64,000 bases of DNA from Entomortierella parvispora (lineage: Eukaryota > Mortierellomycota > Mortierellomycetes > Mortierellales > Mortierellaceae). Shown here piece by piece: positions 33,406 to 45,736 of the stretch (positions within the stretch are counted from its first letter, which is position 1; every line of letters begins with the position of its first letter). The stretch spans positions 1,172,501-1,236,500 of the forward strand of contig OY752144.1 in NCBI GenBank assembly GCA_963573315.1, given 5' to 3'. The notes beneath the pieces were generated by a model, which worked only from the letters and a program-made list of their open reading frames with translations, made no database searches and was not told where the DNA came from. Made by a program: the position numbers and the translations under genes.

Positions 33406-34753
33406 ATGGCCTCTAAGACTGTTACTCTCCAGCCCGGCAACCACGAGATGCCATTGCTCGGCTTTGGCACTTGGAAGGTCCCCAAGGACCAGGCTGCCTC
33501 GGTCGTGTTCAAGGTGAGAAACCCAACGGCATTCAACACTCCTTTTTTGTTTGCACGATGACAAAGTCCACATCTAATCTAACAGTGTTGCTTCCTTCAA
33601 TTGTGCAGGCCATCGAGTCTGGATATAGGTAAGGACATTGCCTGTCGGGCCAAGGCATTGATTGTATTCTTGTCTGGTGAAACTGATCTCAAATGATTCG
33701 GAAACATGATCCTGCAGACTGCTCGACTGCGCATGCGACTATGGCAACGAGGTCGAGGTCGGTCAGGGTATCAAGATGGCCATCGAGAAGGGCCTTGTCA
33801 CCCGTGAGGAGCTTTTCATCACTTCAAAGGTATTACACAATTGGAGAGAAACACGCTCTGAGAATGTGCGCCCGTTTTATCTGTTGTTTCAGAAAAAAGG
33901 ACCAGGATCGATTCTCATTCCACCGACTTCTATGCTTAGCTCTGGAACACCTACCACCACAAGGAGCATGTTCCCTTGGCTTTTGAGAAGACGTTGAAGG
34001 ACCTTGGATTGGAATACATTGATCTCTACCTCATCCACTTCCCCATCTCGCTCAAGTACGTGCCTTTTGAGACCCGCTATCCTCCCGAGTGGGGCAACAT
34101 GGAGCAGGATCCCGTTCCAGTTCATGAGACCTGGGCTGCCATGGAGGCCTTGGTGGCAACGGGCAAGGTCAGAAACATTGGTGTGTCCAACTTCCCAGCT
34201 ATCTTGCTCATGGATGTGTTGTCGTACGCCAAGATCAAGCCTGCTGTTCTTCATGTCGAGGTTCACCCCTACATGAACAACTCTGCTCTTATCAAGTACG
34301 TATTATACATCTTTTTAGTGTCCTCATAGTTTCAATTTTTGTTGTAAGGATTCCTTAATGATGACACTACCACTGACATCCAATTCTGTTATCTCGATTA
34401 GATTTGCTAAGAGCCAGGGTCTCCAGATCACGGGCTACTCCAACTTTGGTCCTGCCTCCTACGTCGCCTTCAACCCCGCCGCTGCCAAGGCCACTCCCTT
34501 GTTTGAAGAAGAGCGTCTGTCCAAGATCGCTGCTCATCACAAGAAGACGGTTGCCCAGGTGATCCTCCGTTGGTTGGTCCAGGACAAGATCGCTGTCATC
34601 CCCAAGTCTGCAGACTCGACCCGCATGGCCCAAAACGCAGACATCTTTGACTTTGAGCTTTCGTCTTCAGAGGTGGAAACCGTTAACTCTATGGACATTA
34701 ACTTCCGATTGAACGACCCCGGTGCCTATGCTAACATCCCCATCTACGCTTAA
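33406..34753 (+). CDS. NAD(P)H-dependent aldo/keto reductase, xylose-reductase-like
   Basis: Five exons (33406-33513, 33609-33628, 33718-33829, 33940-34295, 34402-34753) give 315 residues. The catalytic tetrad is D46, Y51, K80 and H113, with the same spacing as in yeast xylose reductases (D43, Y48, K77, H110). Also seen are [29 protein letters not shown] followed by [18 protein letters not shown] and the cofactor loop [11 protein letters not shown]. The [11 protein letters not shown]-x-RYPPEW insert is typical of the fungal AKR2 xylose reductase branch. These enzymes reduce aldopentoses and other sugars in the cytosol; the exact substrate is not certain. The 20-nt second exon is unusually small but in phase. 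Confidence 0.88.
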
Positions 34754-34850
34754 ACCACAGACTAGAGCGTATCGAAACCCCCCCCCCTCATTTTTGCAGA
34801 TAAACAAATCAACAAGAACGACACTATGTTTTATGTAGATATATGGACGT

Positions 34851-36846
34851 CTAGAAGGATCGTCCACTGCTCTGGCGACGGTTGAGGAATGTCATAAGAT
34901 CGTACTTGGTAGCAACACCGAGACACCAGCGGCGATCCTCATCTGTCACTACAGCAAAAGAGTGCTTTTCAAAGAATTTGGACAAATCTGACAATGGAGT
35001 CATTGGTGTAATGGTCTCGTATCTAGAGAGAAGAAAAGAGAAAGAGTGGGTTAGATCATGAAAGGCTTGACCGATCTCTTTGCACGTCCCTTGATTGGAG
35101 ACTCTTAGGAGGTTTCCTACGTTGAACGAGGTCCGCCCGACTTGTTCTTCTTCAAGAACGAGTACATCCATTTAGAGACCAGATCGGATTCCTGTGCCTG
35201 TCCTTCCTCGAGCAAAGTCGTCAAAGCCGTGAGAGAAATGTAGCCCATTAGTTTCCTGTTGGTGGGGTTGAGCACAGGAAGCTGGGAGAATTCACGAGTC
35301 ATCATCAGATCCAGGGCATAGCCAACTGTCGATGTAGGAGGGATGGTGACAGCTGCTGGCAGCTGCAATTCTTCTACACTGGCTGCGCGGTATTTTTCAT
35401 GGCGGTTGTAAGCTACAGACTTGGCCATGCCCTCATCCATAAGGTCATGTTCCAAGAGCCAGTCATCAGAAAGCAGGGTCGAGGTATAGTTGCGTGCAGT
35501 GTCGTTCAAGATGGCCAAAACTCGAAGCTTCTGAGACGACTCCTTTGCCTGTGACTGAGAGTAACGCAATGCAGCCGACACGACACTTCCAGATGACGGA
35601 CCTATGATGCCACGGAGATATGCGAGTCAGATGAGAAGGTTTCTTTAGAGAAAAGACAGACTTTCCCTGGTCATCGGATTATGTTGGAGATCGTGGACAA
35701 GAAACATACCACAGAAAACGCCTTCCTCACGGATAAGTTGGCGTGCAGTGGAGTAGGACTCTTGATCGGAAATCTGGATCCATTCGTCAATAAGGCTCCT
35801 ATCCAAGATCGATGGGGTAAAGTTGCCACCAATATCCTCGACCTTCCAAGCTCCAGTTCTGGTGACACCATCTTGGACGGAAGAGTGCTCCGGCTCTACT
35901 CCCACAACCTTGAGTCCGGGAATCTTTGCCTTTAACGTCTTTGCCAATCCAGTAATCATCCCTCCTGATTCTACTCCGACAACGAGCACGTCCAAGCGAC
36001 CTTCGCACTACAAAAAAAGAGCACCGATCAGTAGCCACCACTTTTGAACGGCTTGCGGGTGCTACTACTATCATATATGTACTCGTACCTGAATAAGGAT
36101 CTCTTCTGCCGTCACCTGGCTGTGAGCAGCGACGTTCTCCTGGCTGAGGAACTATGCAAAGGTGAAAAAAAAAATTAGTCGCGATGGCGAAATCAGTCTG
36201 AGTCACCATTTGCTGCAGATACCCCGCACGACATCAAAAATTTCCCAGGATAGCGCATACCTCATCAACAAGGATGGCTTCAGGCAGATCCGTGGCAATC
36301 TTCTTTGCGATCGAGAACTGGGACTCTGCCGACTCGGCGTGGGCCTCGATGGGGGTACGAACAATCTCTACGCTAAGAGACTTTAGCAACTGAATCCTGT
36401 CCTCGCTGGTTCGCTCAGGGACGAGTCCGATGACCTTGTAATGGCCGTTTCTGGGGGAGAGCAAAGCCAGACTGATGACCAGGTTGCCACTGCTAGGGAC
36501 AACGAGGGTGGTGACCGAATCCTTAATCTTGTTGGCGGCATGCAATTTGGCGAGGATCCTCTGTGCAACTCTGTCCTTGCTAGAACCACTGGGGTTGGTG
36601 TACTCAAGTTTTACCAATAATTCAACTGCAGGATATATCGGAAGAACGGTGAGTGAGAATGAAGAGACCATGGTGCGTGGTGCAGCTGTTCCTTGGGTGC
36701 TTACCCTGGGCTCTGCTACCAGCTGTGGCAAGTCTGACGATTGGGGTGTTGCCGATCGTGTCTACAAGTGTTGGAGAGTATTGAGTAGTAGCGGGGTTAG
36801 TAAGAGAGTATAGGGGCAATTCCAAGAGGGCGTGGAGTGGATCCAA
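34851..36846 (-). CDS. cystathionine beta-synthase homologue with divergent catalytic loops
   Basis: Six exons (36846-36705, 36625-36261, 36151-36089, 36007-35710, 35601-35121, 35022-34851) give 506 residues, the length of yeast Cys4. A PLP fold type II domain (DTIGNTPIVRLA, then LEYTNPSGSSKDRVAQRILA with K64 as the PLP lysine) is followed by two CBS repeats: SVEELQLPAAVTIPPTSTVG, then REFSQLPVLNPTNRKLMGYI, and PLSDLSKFFEKHSFAVVTDE. The family's substrate loop TSGNTGIGLA reads SSGNLVISLA here, the phosphate loop GTGTGGT reads GVESGGM, and PEKMS reads PERTS. The fold is intact but key loops differ, so this may be a paralogue with changed activity. It would act in transsulfuration if active. 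Confidence 0.82.
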
Positions 36847-37320
36847 GGGTCCTGAACCTGCCTACGACAGCGTCGACGATAGCGGGAGGTGCGATGGAGG
36901 AAGAGGCTGCCATTGAAGAGGGCGATGCAGAGAGCAAGGAGGATGACGGAGGGGAATGAGGAAGAAGGTGTCCGTTGAGAGATGGCTCTCTGGGAGGCAG
37001 TGGCAAGCAACGAAGAGACGGCGATAACGTGATTCAACTCCAGTCACATCTCTTTGCGCCACCAATTTGTGCAAACCGCAGCTCCTTTTTTTTTGTTCAA
37101 ATGGCGCGTGCATTGCACATTCTGCATGCATGCACTTTTTCTTTCTTGCATCCTTGCGTCCTTGCTTTGCTTGTTTGCATTGTGCTTGCTCGTTTGCATC
37201 GCGTGTATTTTTCTTACTCACAGAAAGGTCCTCTTACCTCGTTCTTTCTTTCTCTCTCTGTCTATATTCGCTTGCTCGTATTCGTTCTGGTCCCCGCGTG
37301 AGAAAGTCTTGCTGGCTAGT
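36847..37320. promoter_or_regulatory. divergent promoter between the CBS homologue and the Asp-rich protein
   Basis: This 474 bp is pyrimidine-rich toward the right-hand gene. An open frame on the minus strand directly upstream of CBS could code for an alternative N-terminus, but no splice phase joins it to the CBS core. Nothing else was recognised. Confidence 0.4.
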
Positions 37321-39225
37321 ATGAACAAGGTAATCCGGCTCTATCCTTTCATTCTTTCGTATCGATGCACTCCCCGACTCGGATCCTTGTTGCATTGCCA
37401 GCCTTCTCATCCTTTACTCTCTCAGTCGCAACAGGTCCGGAAGCTTGCCCTAGAGCGCAGCCTTGCCGCGAACGCCAAACGTAACGAACATATGCACAAA
37501 ATGGCCCTGAATTTATCCAGACAAGAAACCCTCTCGGTCTTCGGCTTTAACGGTGAAGACCAAACTCGACCACTTGGTTCTGCCCATGGTCTAAACAGGG
37601 ATGACGCTCTTGAGGACAAGGAGAACAAGACATTTGACGTGGGAACAGAGCAAGGACTCAACAGGGCCGGCAAGAGACCTGCCTATCAACCACTCGATGG
37701 ATTTGACACCGAGGATGACCTATCAGGCGACCTAAGCCATCTCAAAGATCGGCCACAGAACATCGCGGCAACAATAGCTGTAGACGCGATGCCTTCTACC
37801 GCTCCAAAGACAAAAGGGGCCATAACGCGTTCCATGGCCAAAAAACAAAAGATCCTGGAGGACTGCGATATCCAGGCGTTGTGTACATTGCGGACCAACT
37901 CGCATACTCCTTCAACCTCATCATCCCGTTCATCTGGCGGTAATAGAGGGCGAGAATCCACTCTATCTCCTTCTCCATCCACCTGTTCTGACGACAGCAA
38001 GGGACCAACTTTGTCGATCTTCATGGCCAAAGGGGCTGCAACTGACCATCTATACGCGAAAGAGCTACACTCCGGAGAGCCTTCTTCTCGCGATATCGAT
38101 AGACATACAGAGCCAGAATCTCCAAAAGCTGGCGACCTCACAGTTGCCGATCCGGCACTCATCCGGGAGTGGTGGACGCGGATCTGTTCTTCATCTGATG
38201 CGAAAAACGATCAAGATTCGTCAACTATTGACATCTATACCCTCAAGAACTTGAGGGAGGCCGAGAGAGAAACGCAAAGTATATCTTCAGGAATAATACT
38301 TGTTGAAGATTCAACTAGCGCGCCTGCAAGGCCCATAGCAAGTAATATGAAAATCATGGAGAAAGCCTCTGAAGACTTCGTTTCGGAACTGCAAACTCGC
38401 AAAGGGTACGGAAAGCCTGAAAGAGGTGTTGAAAGAAGTCCAGGAGCAGCCATGGTCAGAGAGTCCATCGCTGCAGACACGAGATCTGTGTCAGAGTCAG
38501 CCGCGACACCCCTAGTCAAAAGGAAAGTGACTGCAACTGCAACCTTGCTCGTCTCGGACATTGCCTTGAATTCCTCTGATATCCCAGACGATGCCTCAGA
38601 TGTTGCGTCAGACATGGCGCTCTCTGACTCCAATACACCAATGATATGTCCTCCGACGTTGACAAGTGACTCAGCCACTGGCTCCACTATGCCCGACTCG
38701 ACTATTGCAATCATTGACACGGGTGACGAGACAACAGATATGGATATCTCGGATGACGGGACGGACGACGGGACGGATGATATGGATATTTCGGACACTG
38801 ACTTGCCCACCATTGATCCAGCGGAAGAAACAACTAATTCCGACGTCGACACCATCGATCATACACAACAGACGACGGATTTGGATCCCGAAGAATCCGA
38901 ATCTAACGATGGCGATGTTGATGATGTTGACGACTTGTTTGAGGTGGAGGCGGGTCCATCAAAGCCATGGAAAGGATTGAAGAGGTTGAAGATCTTTACG
39001 GAGGCGGCATACAAAGGCAAACGCAAAGCGCGAGCATTGCTGAGGAAGGTGAATCGCCTAGCAGCCGAGAATACCGACAAGAAAATCGAGGCCTGGGCGG
39101 CGTTGGGATTTGCGGTGCCCACGCCTGAGCAAAAGAAGAAGCCTCTTGGCCACGTTGAGTTTTCAAAGTCGGACGCAAACAGACCGTCTTGGGACGAATG
39201 GTGGGTCTTGCCGTTCGCGCCGTAG
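37321..39225 (+). CDS. unknown acidic, Ser/Thr/Asp-rich protein
   Basis: The model has two exons (37321-37329, 37426-39225) giving 602 residues; without splicing the frame stays open and gives 634. The intron (GTAATC...CTCTCTCAG) has a good pyrimidine tract and a length of 96, a multiple of three. The N-terminus SQQVRKLALERSLAANAKRN is helical and charged. The long middle is disordered. Residues ~460-540 hold repeats based on TTDMDISDDGTDDGTDDMDI. The C-terminal ~80 residues (WKGLKRLKIFTEAAYKGKRK, then ALLRKVNRLAAENTDKKIEA and WAALGFAVPTPEQKK) are basic and look folded. No family was recognised. Confidence 0.55.
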   Translation: MNKVIRLYPFILSYRCTPRLGSLLHCQPSHPLLSQSQQVRKLALERSLAANAKRNEHMHKMALNLSRQETLSVFGFNGEDQTRPLGSAHGLNRDDALEDKENKTFDVGTEQGLNRAGKRPAYQPLDGFDTEDDLSGDLSHLKDRPQNIAATIAVDAMPSTAPKTKGAITRSMAKKQKILEDCDIQALCTLRTNSHTPSTSSSRSSGGNRGRESTLSPSPSTCSDDSKGPTLSIFMAKGAATDHLYAKELHSGEPSSRDIDRHTEPESPKAGDLTVADPALIREWWTRICSSSDAKNDQDSSTIDIYTLKNLREAERETQSISSGIILVEDSTSAPARPIASNMKIMEKASEDFVSELQTRKGYGKPERGVERSPGAAMVRESIAADTRSVSESAATPLVKRKVTATATLLVSDIALNSSDIPDDASDVASDMALSDSNTPMICPPTLTSDSATGSTMPDSTIAIIDTGDETTDMDISDDGTDDGTDDMDISDTDLPTIDPAEETTNSDVDTIDHTQQTTDLDPEESESNDGDVDDVDDLFEVEAGPSKPWKGLKRLKIFTEAAYKGKRKARALLRKVNRLAAENTDKKIEAWAALGFAVPTPEQKKKPLGHVEFSKSDANRPSWDEWWVLPFAP

Positions 39226-39474
39226 GATGGGATGCATGTTCTCAACCTGGTCCTTGTTCAGCAGCCCGCATGCAAGCACACGCCCTCCTACAGACAACAG
39301 CAAGAGAGCGTACATTGCGCTGTGCTCACAACGTGAGAATAAATGAAAAACACCCTCCGTGCACGGCAATTCCTTTTTTCCCGCCAATTGCTACAGTACC
39401 TTTCTTCCATGCTCCCTCCATTTACCTATTACATTCCTTCATTCCTTCACTTCATTCCTTCACTTCATTCCTTC

Positions 39475-41139
39475 ATGGACTTGCCTGAAATCTCATCTCT
39501 CGTCAGCGAGTTCCTCACAGTCAGCGAGCTCGCTCGTTGCATCCGTGTCTGCCGCCAATGGCAATTCATGTTTCGACCCATTCTTTACGGCGGCAAAATC
39601 GAGTTTTACAGTTCTGGCTCGCCGTATCAGCCTTCCTTCGAGATTGCATCGCGCCATGGTCACCTCATGCAAAGTCTGCAATGCTCTGGGGAAATCACGC
39701 AGGACTACCTCAGCATTCCCAGCATCACTCACTTGACTGAACTCGCTCTCTCGCGTGGAAACGACAGCATGGTCTTCAAAGCGACTTATTGGGACGCGAT
39801 CGTTGCCTTGGTCCGACGAAACCCTCGTCTGACAAGACTGCGCCTCATGAGTGGATTGTGGCCCCCAGTGCCTCCCTATGACGACGACCTGGATCCCACT
39901 GTCCCCTCGAAAGTGAGGACAACTCCGAAAAGAGATCACCTTTGGGACGCGGTGGCGGAACACCCGAACTTGAAGCACCTTTTTATCATGAATACCCGCT
40001 GGGCCACGGTTCAGCCTTACACAACTTCGTTCTGGCACGCGATTTCCAACCTTGAATCCTTGACTCTCATCTACTGCACGCTCTCCCAAAACGAATGTAA
40101 TCGGTTCATTCATATACCTGAGGGACTCTCGCCCAAGCTCAAGGCGTTTCTCCAATACGCGACTGTGAATAAGTCAGAAAAATCAAACCCACGGGAGCAG
40201 CTTCGATACCTGGTCCTCTGCTCTAATCTGGAACAACTCCTTTGGCCTGTGCCTCGGGAAAAGAGTGAATGGGATTTTCCAAAGACCGAGTTCTTGCATG
40301 CAATCTCTGAAAGGACCTGGCCGAACCTTCGGGAACTTACCATGCCAGCCCTTCATTTCAATGACCAGGAATTAGTCCAGATCTTGGATGGGTTGCACAA
40401 AGGTCACCAAGATCTTCTTGATGCCCCCTTTTCCCCTTTTCCCCCCTCTTCTAGACCGTGGACTGTGACTGGTCTGAAGAAACTGACCCTCGGAGCCTCA
40501 GGATTCGGTTCTGGGGCCTTGCAGTCTCTTGCGACTCATTTCCCGACCTTGACATTGTTGAGCCTCGCGGGTGGCATGGAGAAAACAAGTTTGGTGATGC
40601 AGATGGCTCTGGAGTCTTGTCCTGGTCTTGTTTGCATCGACGGCGATTTGCTATACGTCTCGGACATGGTCCAGGGGAAACCATGGATCTGTGGCTCAAG
40701 TTTGCAAAAGTTGTGTATCGACATCATCTTGGACCTGGAGGACGACGTGTTTCAAAAGCGTGCAAAGATCATGGAGGTTCCTCTGAATTTTACGGTGCCA
40801 GAGACGGTTCAATTGTTTGTCTATGGTCAGCTTGCACGTTTAACGCAGCTCAAGGAGTTGAACCTTTGCGCGGTTCACCCAACCAACGAAGATTCACCTC
40901 GGCGGCTGAGTCTTGACTTGGAGCATGGTCTTGGAGAGCTGGCGACCTTGACGCAACTGAAGCAACTCGAATTTCGACATGTTCAGAAAATGACGACCAG
41001 GGAGGTGGAGTGGATGGGGGTCCATTGGCGAAAACTGAAGAAGATCACGGGGGAGATGAATGAAGATCTAGAGAAGCAAAATGCTATGCAGTCCATCCTT
41101 CATCGATTGAAGATAACCCTATATAGATCATACAATTAG
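39475..41139 (+). CDS. F-box/LRR-like protein
   Basis: A single exon codes for 554 residues. An F-box-like start (LPEISSLVSEFLTVSELARC, then IRVCRQWQFMFRPILYG) is followed by irregular leucine-rich repeats: ITHLTELALS, NPRLTRLRLMSGLW, LESLTLIYCTLS, LKKLTLGASGFG, LTLLSLAGGM, LKELNLCAVH and LKQLEFRHVQKM. The Met at 39475 opens the F-box directly; the open frame before it is low-complexity leader with (ATTCCTTC)n repeats. It is the second protein of this type in the window and is not a recent copy of the one at 5.3-6.7 kb. It is probably an SCF substrate adaptor. Confidence 0.7.
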   Translation: MDLPEISSLVSEFLTVSELARCIRVCRQWQFMFRPILYGGKIEFYSSGSPYQPSFEIASRHGHLMQSLQCSGEITQDYLSIPSITHLTELALSRGNDSMVFKATYWDAIVALVRRNPRLTRLRLMSGLWPPVPPYDDDLDPTVPSKVRTTPKRDHLWDAVAEHPNLKHLFIMNTRWATVQPYTTSFWHAISNLESLTLIYCTLSQNECNRFIHIPEGLSPKLKAFLQYATVNKSEKSNPREQLRYLVLCSNLEQLLWPVPREKSEWDFPKTEFLHAISERTWPNLRELTMPALHFNDQELVQILDGLHKGHQDLLDAPFSPFPPSSRPWTVTGLKKLTLGASGFGSGALQSLATHFPTLTLLSLAGGMEKTSLVMQMALESCPGLVCIDGDLLYVSDMVQGKPWICGSSLQKLCIDIILDLEDDVFQKRAKIMEVPLNFTVPETVQLFVYGQLARLTQLKELNLCAVHPTNEDSPRRLSLDLEHGLGELATLTQLKQLEFRHVQKMTTREVEWMGVHWRKLKKITGEMNEDLEKQNAMQSILHRLKITLYRSYN

Positions 41140-41478
41140 AGAGTTCCTCGCAGACTCTTCTACATTTCTTTGTTTCCTCTTGGATGGTAACCTTGCTTGA
41201 CCTCGCCCAAACCCTCTTGAGAACCCAGGCAACAGCCCAGAATTTTTTTTTTTTTTTTTTTGCGTGTACATGCATGCGTGGTTGTTCGGTCCACCTCAGT
41301 GAGCAGCGCTCTCTCGACTCTTGACGTCGTTGAACAGAGAACAATCCAATAGAACAAAGGACGAATAGAAAGTTCGACTTTGAGGCGTGTTCTCTTTTTC
41401 ATTTAAAGGCCTTCTCTTCTTCACCTTCATCCGCTTGTTTTTCACCACTCCCTGCCTCAAAAAAAAGCGCCTACAACC
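41140..41478. other. spacer between the F-box gene and the duplicated-domain gene
   Basis: This 339 bp contains a T19 run (41243-41261). The second half is a CT-rich leader before the start at 41479. No gene was seen. Confidence 0.5.
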
Positions 41479-42492
41479 ATGAATTTTTCCATGCTCCCCG
41501 CCTATGACCCCAAACATCCATCCTCCCAGAGAGAACCTTCTTCGCCACCACCGCCAGCAGCACCAGCAACCGTTGTTCATTCAAGCAACCACAACCTGAC
41601 CAACACGACGGCACATCCTCCTGGGTACACGGCCGCACCTCTACCCAATCATCAGCTCTCGACCCGTTGCTGTTGCATCTCCCTCCAGGGAAAGGACATG
41701 CTGTCACTGAACCATTTCCCAAAAGTCCTTGTCGAGCCCGTTCGAGCTACGATTCTTAAATTCTGGGGCGAGATCCAAGACGAATACCACTGCAGCCGAT
41801 ACCCCTCCAACGCCAGCAATGTCGCCTGTCTTCAGTTCAAGCTCCGGGGTTACCCCTGGCAAGGCGGTGGAGGTGAAGGTGTGAGGGCCCGTCGAGTGAT
41901 TTGTCAACTCATGAAGATGATGGCGCAACGTGGGTGGAATCTGATCCAGGCCGCGGATGTGAGCAGACATGAACACAACAAGGATGTCATTTTTTTTGAA
42001 AGCCAAGTCCAGGAAGATGAAAGAGTGGTTGATTCCACTGTCGAGATGTTTTCAGTGAGCTTTAACCGGACAGACTGTATCCGTATTGTGGATTGCTCAA
42101 AGATAGTCCCTTTGATCCGGGAAACTATTCAAAAACACTGGCGACTAGGGTAAGAAAAGAATGAACGGAATGCTTTGGATTGGTGATCTATGGCCTTACA
42201 GTAGTTACAGTATTCCTAACCTTTTTTTTTTTTTTGGCCTTTCTGACATATTTTCAGAATCCAAAATGATGCCGTCTACTGTGGTGCACACGAGTTCCAG
42301 TTGAATGGTAATCCATTTTACGCGCGTGGAGCTGAAGAAGTCTCGGCCAGGTTGCTGTTATGTCATATCCTCTCTACGATCCGGAATCAGGGCTTTAAAC
42401 TCTACTCCTCCGTCGATCTGAGCTGTGGTGATCACGAGGGTCGTGATCTTGAATCCTGGATGTTCAGAAAGGTGGGACCTGCTTGGTCCTAG
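41479..42492 (+). CDS. unknown protein with two copies of a ~90-residue domain
   Basis: Two exons (41479-42149, 42258-42492) give 301 residues. The first ~65 residues are Pro/Thr-rich and disordered. Two similar domains follow. Copy 1 (about 80-175) runs from PKVLVEPVRATILKFWGEIQ through FKLRGYPWQGGGGEGVRARR and MAQRGWNLIQAADVSR. Copy 2 (about 208-298) runs from CSKIVPLIRETIQKHWRLGI through FQLNGNPFYARGAEEVSARL and IRNQGFKLYSSVDLS. Shared positions include (I/V)R-x-T-I-x-K-x-W, F-(K/Q)-L-x-G-x-P, G-x-E-x-V-x-A-R, G-(W/F)-x-L and D-(V/L)-S. No family was recognised. There is no signal peptide or membrane segment. Confidence 0.65.
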
Positions 42493-42673
42493 ATGAAAAC
42501 GCATATACCCCCAATAAACACTATTTGTCCATATGTAAAAGTTTAGAAGAGATGAAAGAGGTTTATTGTAAGCAATCTAGGAAATAGCATCGAAAACAAA
42601 ACTCGATCTTTCAAAATGTGACATGGATGCGGTGGAGGCTCTTCCTTCTTGTTTCTCGTCAACTCTTCGCTTT

Positions 42674-45278
<2,605 letters not shown>

Positions 45279-45736
45279 TTGAATGAGAGGGAGACAGAAG
45301 ATGGAAGGAAGGGGGAAAGGAGGAGGAGTGGGAGAGGGATGGAGATGAATGAGGAAATGAAAAAGAAGAAAGGGGGGGATGGGAACGAAAGAAGTAATGA
45401 ATGAAATGGACGAAAGGACGCGAGGAAGGGAATGAGTCAGAGAGAACTAAACCAAACTAAAAGACGACCGAACCTTGATCAAGTGCCCCATGTGCGTATG
45501 CGAGGAGACGACTGGTGGACGGATGAACGGACTGACGGACCGACGGATGGACGCACAGGGCGCCAATGGTAAGCAGGTGCGATTGCAGATCGACGTGCCA
45601 TCTCCGATCCTCGTTCTCTCCTTCTCCTCTTTCTCTCCTTCTTTCTTTCTTTCTTTCTTTCTTCCTGCTTCTCCTCTCCACGTATTGTATTCGCATGTCT
45701 GTTGACAAGATTACTTTTATTTCCTCCTCCCAGCTG
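45279..45736. promoter_or_regulatory. upstream region of the MTHFR gene
   Basis: This 458 bp lies between the MTHFR start and the Dam1 stop. It holds purine-rich leader sequence next to MTHFR and a (CTTT)n tract near 45640-45665. No known regulator site was recognised. Confidence 0.5.

Noticed and set aside
36797-37037. Hydrophobic N-terminal extension for the CBS homologue
   Set aside because: A branch-point-like CTAAC and a TTGTAG acceptor exist, but no donor upstream gives the phase needed to join the CBS frame; the Met at 36846 gives a family-length protein.
45639-45665. (CTTT)n tract considered as a repeat array of functional interest
   Set aside because: Ordinary microsatellite in a pyrimidine-rich promoter; similar runs occur throughout the window.
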